Of a DNA stretch of 64,000 nucleotides, positions 46,121-56,440 are shown piece by piece. Source of the DNA: Massilia rubra (GTDB lineage Bacteria; Pseudomonadota; Gammaproteobacteria; Burkholderiales; Burkholderiaceae_D). The stretch lies in the NCBI RefSeq assembly GCF_011682065.1, contig NZ_VUYU01000016.1:1-64000 (forward strand), written 5' to 3'. Both the position numbers and the translations under genes were made by a program. Below the pieces are notes generated by a model. That model was given only the letters and a program-made list of their open reading frames with translations. It ran no database searches and was not told the origin of the DNA. Numbering within the stretch: position 1 is the first letter of the stretch; the number at the start of each line of letters is the position of its first letter.

Positions 46121-46891
46121 TCAGAGGCGGTAATCGATGATCAGCGGTGCGTGATCCGAAAAGCGCTCATCCTTGTAGATAGACACTTCCCTGGCCTGCG
46201 CCGCGATGCCGGGCGTTGCCACGTGATAATCGATACGCCAGCCGACGTTCTTGGCGTACGCCTGGCCGCGGTTGCTCCACCAGGTGTATTGCTCGGGCCG
46301 CTTGTCAATGCCGCGATGCACGTCGACGAAGCCGACTTCATCGAAAACCTTCGTCAGCCAGGCGCGCTCTTCCGGCAGGAAGCCGGAATTCTTCTTGTTG
46401 CCTTTGAAGTTTTTCAGGTCGATCTCGTGGTGGGCGATATTCCAGTCGCCGCAGATGACCACCTCGCGGCCCTCGGCGCGCAGTTCAAGCAGGTGCGGCA
46501 GGAACAATTCCATGAAGCGGAACTTGGCCTCCTGGCGTTCTGGCGAGGAAGAGCCGGACGGGCAGTAGACCGAAATGATGGTCAGGTTGCCAAAATCGGC
46601 GCGTACGTAGCGGCCTTCGGCATCGAATTCCGGGCTGCCGAAGCCGATCCGCACGGCGTCCGGCGCAACCCGGCTGTAGATGCCGGTGCCCGAGTAGCCT
46701 TTTTTCTCGGCGTAATGGAAATGGCCGTGGTAGCCGCCCGGCGTCAGGAATTCCTCTGTCATGTCGGGCAACTGCGCCTTGAGCTCCTGGACGCAGACGA
46801 AATCGGCGGTCTGGTTCGCCATCCAGTTGAAAAAGCCCTTCTTGTGAGCGGAGCGGATCCCGTTCAGGTTCGCGGAAATAATTTTTGGCAT
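46121..46891 (-). CDS. xthA: exodeoxyribonuclease III
   Basis: A 256-residue AP endonuclease and 3' exonuclease for base-excision repair. MPKIISANLNGIRSA opens the fold, VCVQELKAQ has the metal Glu, ICGDWNIAH and NSGFLPEERAW follow, and SDHAPLI holds the catalytic His. The ATG at 46891 begins the family's first strand. An upstream extension of 67 residues is not part of it. It is divergent from pyrE. Confidence 0.95.
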   Translation of the reverse strand: MPKIISANLNGIRSAHKKGFFNWMANQTADFVCVQELKAQLPDMTEEFLTPGGYHGHFHYAEKKGYSGTGIYSRVAPDAVRIGFGSPEFDAEGRYVRADFGNLTIISVYCPSGSSSPERQEAKFRFMELFLPHLLELRAEGREVVICGDWNIAHHEIDLKNFKGNKKNSGFLPEERAWLTKVFDEVGFVDVHRGIDKRPEQYTWWSNRGQAYAKNVGWRIDYHVATPGIAAQAREVSIYKDERFSDHAPLIIDYRL

Positions 46892-46958
46892 GGTTCCAGG
46901 GGGTGAGGAGGGTGGCGTAAAATAGTGCCACTTTTCTATATGAACAAATGAGGTCGTC

Positions 46959-47621
46959 GTGAATAATTTGCGCCAACAGTTTATCGCGTTTTCAGTGTCG
47001 GCGGGCGTGTTGCGCTTCGGCGAGTTCACCACCAAGGCGGGCCGCCAGTCGCCGTATTTCTTTAATGCCGGCCTGTTCCATGACGGCGCCACCCTGGCCC
47101 AGCTGGCGCAGTTTTACGCGCAAACCCTGATCGACTCAGGCATCGAATTCGACATGCTGTTCGGGCCGGCCTACAAGGGCATCACCCTGGCGTCGGCCAC
47201 GGCGGTGGCGCTGGCCGGCAAGGGACACAACACCTCGTTCGCCTACAACCGCAAGGAAGCCAAGGACCATGGCGAGGGCGGCACCATCGTCGGCGCCAAG
47301 CTGGCGGGCAAGGTCGTCATTATTGACGACGTGATCTCGGCCGGCACCTCGGTGCGCGAATCGGTCGACATGATCCGCGCCGCCGGCGCCGAGCCGTGCG
47401 CCGTGCTGATCGCGCTCGACCGCATGGAGCGCTCGGGCACGGATGGCGCATTGTCCCCGAGTTCGGCGGTGCAGCAGGTCAGCCAGGAGTTCAATATTCC
47501 GGTCGTGTCGATCGGGAACCTGGAAGACTTGTTCACCTACCTGAACGCGGCCGGGGCCGATCCGGAGATGGCGCAGTACAAGGATGCGGTGTCGGCGTAC
47601 CGGACCCGCTACGGGGTGTAA
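46959..47621 (+). CDS. pyrE: orotate phosphoribosyltransferase
   Basis: A 220-residue enzyme of pyrimidine synthesis. The PRPP-binding motif VVIIDDVISAGTS is intact, as are the FNAGLFHDGATLAQLA and AYNRKEAKDHGEGG (flexible loop) blocks. It begins with GTG, five bases after GAGG. Single gene between xthA and a hairpin. Confidence 0.96.
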   Translation: MNNLRQQFIAFSVSAGVLRFGEFTTKAGRQSPYFFNAGLFHDGATLAQLAQFYAQTLIDSGIEFDMLFGPAYKGITLASATAVALAGKGHNTSFAYNRKEAKDHGEGGTIVGAKLAGKVVIIDDVISAGTSVRESVDMIRAAGAEPCAVLIALDRMERSGTDGALSPSSAVQQVSQEFNIPVVSIGNLEDLFTYLNAAGADPEMAQYKDAVSAYRTRYGV

Positions 47622-47622
47622 G

Positions 47623-47650
47623 GCAGAGGGCGCCACGCGGCGCCCTCTGC
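47623..47650. terminator. hairpin between pyrE and the HEPN pair
   Basis: GCAGAGGGCGCC pairs perfectly with GGCGCCCTCTGC around ACGC. It lies two bases after pyrE, between converging genes. No T run follows, so intrinsic termination is likely but not textbook. Confidence 0.65.
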
Positions 47651-47659
47651 ACGCTCGTC

Positions 47660-48094
47660 TTAGTTAAGCTGGCCGGTGGCATGCTCGTGTTCGGGTAATG
47701 ACGTTTCGGCTGTGCGCCTTTTGCAGGTAAAAATATAGCCGCGGTCGAATTCCTTGTCGAAATAGCGGCTGTATTTCATTTTTACCATGCTGTGCTCGAC
47801 ATCGAAGTCGTCCAGAAGGTCATCGAGCTCTTCGTCGTCGGTATCGATGATGTTGACGTGTGCAATCATGACGCGCTCCGCGCTGTCGCAGACAGCATAG
47901 TATTTGTCGACGATATAGCTGATTACGTCAAATGTGGCACATCGATCCATCCAGGGCGCGGAAGCGGCCAATTCCCATGCGTTGTCTCCCCAGGCTAGAA
48001 GCATGGCGAAGAAAGTCAGGTCTCCTTTTTCCTGCGAAATTTCGCGTTCAATCACCGCCAGCTTGTTCAATAGAACCTTCAAATCTTCTTTCAT
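47660..48094 (-). CDS. hypothetical partner of the HEPN protein
   Basis: A 144-residue soluble acidic protein: MKEDLKVLLNKLAVIEREIS opens a helix, then GDLTFFAMLLAWGDNAWELA, and a very acidic stretch (TDDEELDDLLDDFDVEH) follows. The start overlaps the HEPN stop (ATGA), so the pair is coupled. It lacks the GSxxxGxxxxxSDxD motif of a minimal nucleotidyltransferase, so it is not the classic MNT antitoxin. Function unknown. Two-gene layout suggests the two proteins work together. Confidence 0.6.
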   Translation of the reverse strand: MKEDLKVLLNKLAVIEREISQEKGDLTFFAMLLAWGDNAWELAASAPWMDRCATFDVISYIVDKYYAVCDSAERVMIAHVNIIDTDDEELDDLLDDFDVEHSMVKMKYSRYFDKEFDRGYIFTCKRRTAETSLPEHEHATGQLN

Positions 48095-48486
48095 ATATTC
48101 CTCACAAGAAACGATGCTGATGCCAGCCTGGCGCGCGCATCTCTTTCAGGCATCGTTCCTGCCTGTCGATATCGTTCTTCAGGTGACCATTCATACACAT
48201 TCGACCAATGGGAGCCAAGTTTGTTCCGGACTTTTTCTTGAAGGCCCGTCAGGTCGAGCAGTTTTTCAAGGTCGTGCATACGAAGCGATGGAAAGCGTTC
48301 AAACTCTTTACGCGACTCGGGATATCCGGCCCAACACAGGTTGACGCAAATCCGCGCCTTGAGGATCATCTCGACGGCGTAGCCGCTGAGATATGCCGAT
48401 CCGTCGAATTGCCGCGCGATCAACAAAGCGGTGGCCTCGTGCAGGCGCGTGCGGGCAAGTTTTTCAAGGTCGGCGATGGTGAGCAT
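48091..48486 (-). CDS. HEPN-domain protein
   Basis: A 131-residue all-helical protein of the HEPN type: LEKLARTRLHEATALLIARQ, then YLSGYAVEMILKARICVNLC, then MHDLEKLLDL, in the order of that fold. A possible RNase motif is RNKLGSH (Arg, five residues, His), close to the R-x4-6-H pattern of active HEPN nucleases. Many HEPN genes encode toxins with a small antitoxin gene next to them, and the downstream gene overlaps it by four bases. Other HEPN proteins are simply accessory to nucleotide metabolism. I favour a toxin-like or defence-type pair, moderately. Confidence 0.65.
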   Translation of the reverse strand: MLTIADLEKLARTRLHEATALLIARQFDGSAYLSGYAVEMILKARICVNLCWAGYPESRKEFERFPSLRMHDLEKLLDLTGLQEKVRNKLGSHWSNVYEWSPEERYRQAGTMPERDARARLASASFLVRNI

Positions 48487-48563
48487 GATGGGTAGTCGGT
48501 CGGATTCACACCACTCAGTCTGACGCCGAAAACAAACGCTTGTTTGCGCGCCCTCAATCGCGT

Positions 48564-49106
48564 TCAGCTCTGCGGTAAATCCTGCGCAATGCCGGCCGCG
48601 CCCGCCAGTGCCTGCTCGCGGCAGAGGCGGTCCACCGTTTTCAGCAATACCGGCATGCGATGCGGTCCGTGCATGGCCGCGATGTGTTGCCTGGCCTCGG
48701 CCAGCTCCAGCCCGATGCAGGTGATGAACAGCGCCTTGACGCTGTCGCCGCGCAGCAGTCTGTAGTCGTCGCCGATGCCGGCATACGCTGTCTTCGCCAC
48801 GCCGATGACCCTGGCTTTGCCGCCCAGCGCATCGTACAGATGCTTGCCCAGTCCGGCCTGGGAATGCCCGTCGAGGAACACGAAGCCGTCGATGACGATG
48901 GTCTCGGGAAGCTGGTCGAGTTCATCGAGCAGGGCGAGGATGCAGGGCAATTCGCGTTTGTAGAATTCGCCAGGAACATATTCACCGACACCAGGCTGCT
49001 TCTTGCTGACCGCCGCTACCGGCGCTGCGTCATCCCAGCGCTCGAACAGCAACCCTGCGGCATAGCCACAGTCGTCGTCATATTGCACGTCCACGGCAAG
49101 GATCAT
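48564..49106 (-). CDS. nfi: endonuclease V-like protein
   Basis: A 180-residue protein with the endonuclease V pattern: AVDVQYDDD opens the fold with the first metal Asp, VPGEFYKRELPCILALLDEL corresponds to the Tyr wedge region, and FVFLDGHSQAGLGKHL contains the second Asp. Endonuclease V cuts DNA or RNA next to inosine. At 180 residues it is shorter than the usual 220. It follows an SMI1-like gene by seven bases, so they are probably co-transcribed. Confidence 0.75.
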   Translation of the reverse strand: MILAVDVQYDDDCGYAAGLLFERWDDAAPVAAVSKKQPGVGEYVPGEFYKRELPCILALLDELDQLPETIVIDGFVFLDGHSQAGLGKHLYDALGGKARVIGVAKTAYAGIGDDYRLLRGDSVKALFITCIGLELAEARQHIAAMHGPHRMPVLLKTVDRLCREQALAGAAGIAQDLPQS

Positions 49107-49113
49107 CTGTCGG

Positions 49114-49713
49114 TCATCCCGGATTGTCCTGCACTTCGCGCAGCGATGTATCGAGCCACAATTCATACCACGCCAGGAAGGTGATGCGTCCCGTCTGACC
49201 GAATGAAGTGTCCGGATGGATGCCGCCATCGCAGCAACGGTCATCCATCCAGATGTGGCCGTACTCTTCGCCCGCCACGACCAGGCACACATCGTCGCCG
49301 CAGCCGAAATCGCAGATCGTCAGCAGCCCGCAGCGCCACTTGTCATCGCTGTACACGGCTTCCCACCGCATGTAGGCGTCCTTGTCGCCTGGATCGCCCT
49401 CGTAGCACATGTTCCATGCGCCGCTCATCTGAAACGCTGTCGACAACTGGCCGGCGCGGTCGCTGCTTTTAAGTGGCAACATGCCGTAATACGGCCCCGC
49501 GCCGCCATCGCCGACGTGCAGCAGGTACTGGCGGTACTCGTCCGGCAACACGATGCCGTGCTGGCGCTCGAACGCGCTGACCTGGGCCGCTGTCTTGACC
49601 GGGTCCAGCAGGTACTTGTGGGTGGAGGCGCCAAACAGGGCCAGCTGCGGATCGGCCAGCCTGAGCGCCTGGAGCTTGGCCTGGATGCGTTCGATGGACG
49701 GATGGATGGTCAT
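49114..49713 (-). CDS. SMI1/KNR4-family protein
   Basis: A 199-residue protein with the SUKH pattern: FERQHGIVLPDEYRQYLLHV, GDGGAGPYYGMLPL and the closing FLAWYELWLD. In between is DFGCGDDVCLVVAGEEYGHI, the strand block common to this group. These proteins often give immunity to toxins or act as stand-alone regulators. I chose the ATG at 49713; an upstream in-frame ATG adds 20 residues and no domain. It stands before the endonuclease V-like gene. Confidence 0.75.
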   Translation of the reverse strand: MTIHPSIERIQAKLQALRLADPQLALFGASTHKYLLDPVKTAAQVSAFERQHGIVLPDEYRQYLLHVGDGGAGPYYGMLPLKSSDRAGQLSTAFQMSGAWNMCYEGDPGDKDAYMRWEAVYSDDKWRCGLLTICDFGCGDDVCLVVAGEEYGHIWMDDRCCDGGIHPDTSFGQTGRITFLAWYELWLDTSLREVQDNPG

Positions 49714-49778
49714 GACCGGGAAGGGGAGTGCGGGAACAACGCCATCCCCACGCACTGGCGGAGATGGCGCCATGCTGC

Positions 49779-51239
49779 TTACGCTGCCAGCTTTTTCTTG
49801 AGCAACTCGGTCAGCTCAGCCGGGTTGGCCTTGCCTTTGGATGCCTTCATGGCCTGGCCGATCAGCGCGTTGATGGCCGCTTCCTTGCCGGCGCGGTATT
49901 GCTCGACCGATTTGGCGTTGGCCGCCAGCACGTCATCGACGATTTTCTCCAGCGCGCCGCTGTCGGAGATGGTCACCAGGTCTTTTTCCTTGATGACCAC
50001 ATCGGCGATGTGCTCGTCGTTCGACCTGGCTTCCCACATGCCCGCGAACACTTCCTTGGCACTCTTGTTGGAAATCGTGCCGTCGGCGATGCGCTTGATC
50101 ATCACGGCCAGTTGCGACGCTTCCACCGGCGAATCGGCGATCTCGACGTTTTCGCGGTTCAGGGTCGAGGCCACGTCGCCCATCAGCCAGTTGGCTACGG
50201 TCTTGGCTTGCTCTTTCCCGGTCTTGGCGACCACGGCTTCGAAGTACGAGGCCATTTGTTTCGACGAGGTCAGGAACAGGCTGTCGTATTCCGGCAAGCT
50301 GTAGTCGCCGGCGAAACGCGCGCGCATCGCGGCCGGCAATTCCGGCATGTCGGCCTTGACGCGGGCGATCCATTCGTCCGAAATGAGCAGCGGCGGCAAG
50401 TCTGGATCGGGGAAGTAGCGGTAATCCTGGGCGTCTTCCTTCAAACGCATCACCGTGGTTTTCTTGGCGTCCGGATCCCACAACACGGTTGCTTGCTGCA
50501 CTTTGCCGCCATCTTCGATCAGCTCGATCTGGCGCCGCACTTCATAAGCGATCGCTTCTTCCATGAAACGGAAGGAGTTCAGGTTCTTGATCTCGCAGCG
50601 GGTGCCCAGCGCGGTCGTGCCGGCCTCGCGCACCGACACGTTGACGTCGCAACGGAACGAGCCTTCCTGCATGTTGCCGTCGCACACGCCCAGCCACACG
50701 ACCAGGGTATGCAGCGCTTTGGCGTACGCTACGGCTTCGGCCGCGCTGCGCATTTCCGGCTCCGACACAATTTCCAGCAGCGGCGTGCCGGCGCGGTTCA
50801 GGTCGATGCCGGTCATGCCGGCGTAGTCTTCGTGCAGCGACTTGCCGGCGTCTTCTTCCAGGTGGGCGCGCGTCAGGTTGACAGTCTTGGTCTGGAACTG
50901 GCCATCTTTTTCGAAGCCGAAGGTAATCTTGCCGCCGATGACGATCGGATCGGCGAACTGGCTGATCTGGTAACCCTTCGGCAAGTCCGGATAAAAGTAG
51001 TTTTTGCGCGCAAACACCGATTCATGCGCGACCTTGGCGTCCACCGCCAGGCCGAAGCGGATCGCGCGTTCGACCGCGCCGCGGTTCATCACCGGCAGCA
51101 CGCCCGGTAAAGCCAGGTCGACCGGGCTGGCCTGGGTGTTCGGCTCGGCGCCGAACTGAATCGAACTGCCGCTGAAAATCTTGGAGTTGGTCGTGAGCTG
51201 CACGTGGTTCTCAAGACCGATGACGACTTCCCATTGCAT
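49779..51239 (-). CDS. gatB: Asp-tRNA(Asn)/Glu-tRNA(Gln) amidotransferase subunit B
   Basis: A 486-residue kinase-like subunit that activates misacylated t[18 protein letters not shown], the [16 protein letters not shown] block, [15 protein letters not shown] and the [20 protein letters not shown] motif are present, as is the C-terminal YqeY-like helical domain. It follows gatA by 57 bases on the same strand. I start at ATG 51239; an upstream ATG adds 12 residues. Confidence 0.96.
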   Translation of the reverse strand: MQWEVVIGLENHVQLTTNSKIFSGSSIQFGAEPNTQASPVDLALPGVLPVMNRGAVERAIRFGLAVDAKVAHESVFARKNYFYPDLPKGYQISQFADPIVIGGKITFGFEKDGQFQTKTVNLTRAHLEEDAGKSLHEDYAGMTGIDLNRAGTPLLEIVSEPEMRSAAEAVAYAKALHTLVVWLGVCDGNMQEGSFRCDVNVSVREAGTTALGTRCEIKNLNSFRFMEEAIAYEVRRQIELIEDGGKVQQATVLWDPDAKKTTVMRLKEDAQDYRYFPDPDLPPLLISDEWIARVKADMPELPAAMRARFAGDYSLPEYDSLFLTSSKQMASYFEAVVAKTGKEQAKTVANWLMGDVASTLNRENVEIADSPVEASQLAVMIKRIADGTISNKSAKEVFAGMWEARSNDEHIADVVIKEKDLVTISDSGALEKIVDDVLAANAKSVEQYRAGKEAAINALIGQAMKASKGKANPAELTELLKKKLAA

Positions 51240-51263
51240 AGTGTTCTCTTTTCTTGTCAGGTT

Positions 51264-51292
51264 GCCGGTGCGCACCTGGTGCGCACCCGGCG
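51264..51292. other. hairpin in the gatA-gatB gap
   Basis: GTGCGCAC occurs twice around CTG and is flanked by GCCG and CGGC, so the region forms a stable stem of about twelve pairs with one mismatch. It might slow transcription or stabilise the message. There is no T run. Confidence 0.45.
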
Positions 51293-51296
51293 AAAA

Positions 51297-52772
51297 TCAG
51301 ATGCCGGCCGGCGCGCGGGTGTGCCAGTCGGTCGCCAGTTGGTACTGGTGGGCAATATTGAGCAGCTTGGCTTCGGCAAAGTAATTGCCGATGATTTGCA
51401 GGCCCACCGGGCGCTTGCTGTTCTTTTCGCCCTGGCCGAAGCCGCACGGCACCGACATGCCCGGCAAACCGGCCAGGCTGGTCGACAGGGTAAAAATGTC
51501 GGCCAGGTAGTTGGCCACCGGATCGTTGGCCTTGTCGCCCAGGTCCCAGGCCACGGTCGGCGCGACCGGTCCCATGATCACATCGCAGGTATTGCCCAGC
51601 GCGGCCTGGAAGTCGTCGGCGATCAGGCGCCGGATCTTCTGGGCTTGCAGGTAGTAGGCGTCGTAGTAGCCGTGGCACAGTACATAGGTGCCGACCAGGA
51701 TGCGGCGCTGCACTTCCGGGCCGAAACCTTCGGCGCGCGATTTTTTGTACATCTCTTCCAGGCTCTTGTACTCGCTGGCGCGGTGGCCGTAGCGCACGCC
51801 ATCGAAGCGCGACAGGTTGGACGACGCTTCGGCCGGGGCAATGATGTAGTAAACAGGGATCGAGAGCGACGTTTTCGGCAGCGAAATGTCAACCAGGGTC
51901 GCGCCCAGCTTGACAAATTCGTCGAGCGCGGCGCGCACGGCCTGTTCGACGTCGGCCGCCAGGCCTTCGCCGAAGTATTCTTTTGGCAAGCCGATGCGCA
52001 AGCCCTTGAGTGGCGCGTTCAGGTCGCGCGTGAAGTCTTCGCGCACATTGCCCTGTTCGGCGGTCAGGCTGGTCGAGTCGCGCGCATCAAAACCGACCAT
52101 TTCATTGAGCAACATCGCGCAGTCTTCGGCCGTGCGCGCGATCGGGCCGCCCTGGTCGAGCGAGGAGGCGAAGGCGATCATGCCGAAGCGCGATACGCGC
52201 CCGTAGGTCGGCTTGATGCCGGTCACGCCGCAAAACGCGGCCGGCTGGCGGATCGAGCCGCCGGTGTCGGTGGCGGTGGCGGCCGGCGCCAGGCGCGCGG
52301 CGATCGCCGCGGCCGAGCCGCCCGAGGAGCCGCCCGGCACGGCCAGGGTGTCCCACGGATTCTTGACCGCGCCGAAGGCCGAGTTTTCGTTCGACGAGCC
52401 CATCGCGAATTCGTCGCAATTGAGCTTGCCCAGGGTGACCATGCCGGCGTGCCTGAACTTGTCCACGACCGTCGCGTCGAACGGACTGGTGTAGTTGGCC
52501 AGCATCTTCGAGCCGGCGGTCGAACGCCAGCCCTTGGTGACGAAAATATCCTTGTGCGCGATCGGGATGCCGGCCAGCGGGCCGGCATTGCCGGACGTCA
52601 GCAGCAGATCGGCGGCTTTGGCTTGTTCAAGCGACAAGGCTTCATCGACCTGCAGGAAGGCGTTCAGTTCGCTCGCCTTGGCGCGTTGCAGGAAGTGGGT
52701 GGTCAGCTCTGTGGCTGAGATCTGCTTCGCGTGCAGGAGCGCGGACAGCTGTTGAATGGTGTTTGTATGCAT
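51297..52772 (-). CDS. gatA: Asp-tRNA(Asn)/Glu-tRNA(Gln) amidotransferase subunit A
   Basis: A 491-residue amidase-signature enzyme that makes ammonia from glutamine. The catalytic set is present: Lys74 in IAHKDIF, the cis-Ser in [11 protein letters not shown] (about Ser149) and the nucleophile Ser173 in TGGSIRQP. It lies between gatC and gatB; all three together form the complete complex. Confidence 0.97.
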   Translation of the reverse strand: MHTNTIQQLSALLHAKQISATELTTHFLQRAKASELNAFLQVDEALSLEQAKAADLLLTSGNAGPLAGIPIAHKDIFVTKGWRSTAGSKMLANYTSPFDATVVDKFRHAGMVTLGKLNCDEFAMGSSNENSAFGAVKNPWDTLAVPGGSSGGSAAAIAARLAPAATATDTGGSIRQPAAFCGVTGIKPTYGRVSRFGMIAFASSLDQGGPIARTAEDCAMLLNEMVGFDARDSTSLTAEQGNVREDFTRDLNAPLKGLRIGLPKEYFGEGLAADVEQAVRAALDEFVKLGATLVDISLPKTSLSIPVYYIIAPAEASSNLSRFDGVRYGHRASEYKSLEEMYKKSRAEGFGPEVQRRILVGTYVLCHGYYDAYYLQAQKIRRLIADDFQAALGNTCDVIMGPVAPTVAWDLGDKANDPVANYLADIFTLSTSLAGLPGMSVPCGFGQGEKNSKRPVGLQIIGNYFAEAKLLNIAHQYQLATDWHTRAPAGI

Positions 52773-52843
52773 GGCGGATGCTCGACTGACGTGATTTCGG
52801 GTTGGCTCAAATGGCTCGGTGACGAGGGCGACCTCAGGGGACC

Positions 52844-53146
52844 TTATTCGATCACTTGCGGCACCAGGTACAGGCCGTCCTGGGTCTTCGGCGCCGGCGC
52901 CTGGTAGGCTTCGCGCGCGTTTTCCTCGGTGACGACGTCGTCGCGCAGGCGCAGCGGCAGCTTGCCCAGGATCGCCGCCAGCGGGTGCGAGAGCGGCTCC
53001 ACGCCGCTGGTGTCGACGTTCTTCATCTGCTCGGCCAGGGCGAAAATACCGTTCAATTCCACCAGGGCGGTTTCGGCGTGGGCCTCGTCCATCTCGAGCT
53101 GGGCCAGTTTGGCGATGCGTACTACTTCTGAAAGTGTCAGGGACAT
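52844..53146 (-). CDS. gatC: Asp-tRNA(Asn)/Glu-tRNA(Gln) amidotransferase subunit C
   Basis: A 100-residue subunit that wraps around GatA and GatB. It begins [20 protein letters not shown] and ends with [17 protein letters not shown] residues ([16 protein letters not shown]). It is first of the gat genes and divergent from mreB, with a 340-base control region between. Confidence 0.95.
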   Translation of the reverse strand: MSLTLSEVVRIAKLAQLEMDEAHAETALVELNGIFALAEQMKNVDTSGVEPLSHPLAAILGKLPLRLRDDVVTEENAREAYQAPAPKTQDGLYLVPQVIE

Positions 53147-54532
<1,386 letters not shown>

Positions 54533-54773
54533 TGTCATCGCAAGCAGGCCGCGCCGCGCGCCGCGCGCGCGGCGATGTGTCGGCTTGCACTGCCGGCGTG
54601 GCTGGCGTACCGTTCAGATCTTCGGCTTGCAATGCATTGGGATACCAGGGACAGACCCAATTGAACAATGCATGCAAGCCGCAGGTCTGACCATGGCGCG
54701 CCGTCCCCGGATGTTGCCCCGCCGGGCTCTCGCCTGGCCCTCGCTTGGCCCTTAGTCCCGCTTATTGGATTTC
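54533..54773. other. mreB-mreC gap with an imperfect palindrome
   Basis: Some 240 bases. CGGCTTGCAATGCATTG (54623) pairs with CAATGCATGCAAGCCG (54666), extending further outward with a few mismatches. The loop carries GGGACAGACCC. No gene is present. Confidence 0.6.
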
Positions 54774-55916
54774 ATGGAATACAGTCCTCCGCCACTCTTC
54801 AAGCAAGGCGCCCCAGCCCGGGTCAAGGTGACGGTTTTTGCGTTTATTTCGATCGCCCTGCTGATGATCGATGCCCGCGTCCAGGTGTTGTCCTCGGTGC
54901 GCAAGGTGGCCGGCACGGTACTCTATCCGCTGCAAATGGCGGCCCTGATGCCGCGCGACGCGCTGGCGAACATGGGCGGCTATTTATCTTCCGTTTCCTC
55001 GCTCAAGCAGGAAGTGCGCGACCTCAAGATCGAGCAGGTCGCGGTCGCCGAAAAACTCCAGCAAGCCCAGCTCCAGAGCACCGAGAACGCCCAGCTGCGC
55101 AAACTGCTCGGCGCGCGCGAGCATGTGCCGGTCAAGACCATGCTGGGCGAAATCCTGTACGACGCGCGCGACAGCGCCACCCGTAAAATCGTGCTCGACC
55201 GCGGCAGCCAGCACGGCGCCGCGCTCGGCCAGCCGGTGATCGACAACGCCGGCGTGGTCGGCCAGGTCACGCGCGTGTTCCCGTTCACCTCCGAAGTAAC
55301 GCTCCTGACCGACCGCGAACAGGCCATTCCGGTGCAGGTGCTGCGCAACGGCTTGCGCAGCGTGGCCTACGGGCGCGGCCAGTCCGGCACGCTCGACCTG
55401 CGCTTTGTCGCGCCGAATGCCGACATCCAGGTCGGCGACGTGCTGATCACCTCCGGCATGGACGGGGTCTACCCGGCCGGCCTGGCGGTGGCCAAGGTCA
55501 GCAAGGTCGAGACCAGCGGCGCCGGCGCGTTCGGCGGCGTGGTGTGCCAGCCGCTGGCCGGCATCGACCGCAATCGCCACCTGCTGATATTAACCAGCGC
55601 GCCGCAACTGCCGCAGCGCCCGGACGACGAGCCGCCCGTGCCGGCCAAGAAGAACCTGCAGAAGATGGCACCGATTAAAGAGGGCGCCGTCCCGATTGTC
55701 GCCGACGCGCCGAAAACGCCGCCGGCCAAGACGGACGCCATCCCGGCCAAGTCGGCCGCTACCCCGGCCAGGGTGGGCGCCACGCCGGTCAAGGCGGCGG
55801 CCACGCCGGCCAGGACGTCCGCCACGCCGGCCAGGGCGGCCACGCCGGTACCGGCGCCCGCCGCGCCCGCACCGGCCGCCACGCCGGCGCCCGCACCCAA
55901 GGATACGAACCGATGA
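54774..55916 (+). CDS. mreC: rod-shape determining protein MreC
   Basis: A 380-residue protein: a short cytoplasmic start, one membrane helix at about 17-40, a coiled coil at about 70-110 (SLKQEVRDLKIEQVAVAEKL) and the periplasmic double beta-barrel (VIDNAGVVGQVTRV and RFVAPNADIQVGDVLITSGM). The last 80 residues are a low-complexity Ala/Pro/Thr tail (repeats of ATPA), which is not part of the usual domain. It links MreB to the wall enzymes. Overlaps mreD by four bases. Confidence 0.94.
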   Translation: MEYSPPPLFKQGAPARVKVTVFAFISIALLMIDARVQVLSSVRKVAGTVLYPLQMAALMPRDALANMGGYLSSVSSLKQEVRDLKIEQVAVAEKLQQAQLQSTENAQLRKLLGAREHVPVKTMLGEILYDARDSATRKIVLDRGSQHGAALGQPVIDNAGVVGQVTRVFPFTSEVTLLTDREQAIPVQVLRNGLRSVAYGRGQSGTLDLRFVAPNADIQVGDVLITSGMDGVYPAGLAVAKVSKVETSGAGAFGGVVCQPLAGIDRNRHLLILTSAPQLPQRPDDEPPVPAKKNLQKMAPIKEGAVPIVADAPKTPPAKTDAIPAKSAATPARVGATPVKAAATPARTSATPARAATPVPAPAAPAPAATPAPAPKDTNR

Positions 55917-56425
55917 ACCGCCCGCATTACATCCTGCTGCCCGTCAGCCCGCTGTTCATTACGTTCAGCCTGACCTGCGCCTTCATGCTCAATCTGCTGC
56001 CCTGGGGGCATTGGGTCGGCGCGCCCGACTTCGTGGCGCTGGTGCTGGTTTTCTGGGGCATCCACCAGCCGCGCAAGGTCGGCATCGGCGTGGCCTTTTT
56101 CATGGGCTTGCTGATGGACGTGCACGAAGCGACCCTGCTCGGCGAAAACGCGCTGGCCTACACCTTGCTGTCCTACCTGGCCATCATGATCCACCGCCGC
56201 GTGCTGTGGTTCCCGGTGCTGACCCAGGCGCTGCACGTGTTTCCGCTGCTGCTGGCCACCCAGGCGATCCAGCTGGTGGTGCGCGTGATCGTCTCGGGCA
56301 AATTCCCCGACTGGACGCACTTCATCGAAAGCGTGGTGGCCATCGCCCTGTGGCCGGTGATTACCTGGATGCTGCTCGCGCCCCAGCGGCGCGCCGTCGA
56401 CCGCGACCATACGCGCCCGATCTGA
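55913..56425 (+). CDS. mreD: rod-shape determining protein MreD
   Basis: A 170-residue membrane protein with about five helices. It begins PHYILLPVSPLFITFSL; GAPDFVALVLVFWGIHQPRKVGIG and FFMGLLMDVHEATLLGENAL are the family's motifs. It joins MreC and the wall-synthesis complex. Start overlaps mreC (ATGA); PBP2 starts 15 bases later. Confidence 0.94.
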   Translation: MNRPHYILLPVSPLFITFSLTCAFMLNLLPWGHWVGAPDFVALVLVFWGIHQPRKVGIGVAFFMGLLMDVHEATLLGENALAYTLLSYLAIMIHRRVLWFPVLTQALHVFPLLLATQAIQLVVRVIVSGKFPDWTHFIESVVAIALWPVITWMLLAPQRRAVDRDHTRPI

Positions 56426-56440
56426 TGGTGCGGATGCGTC

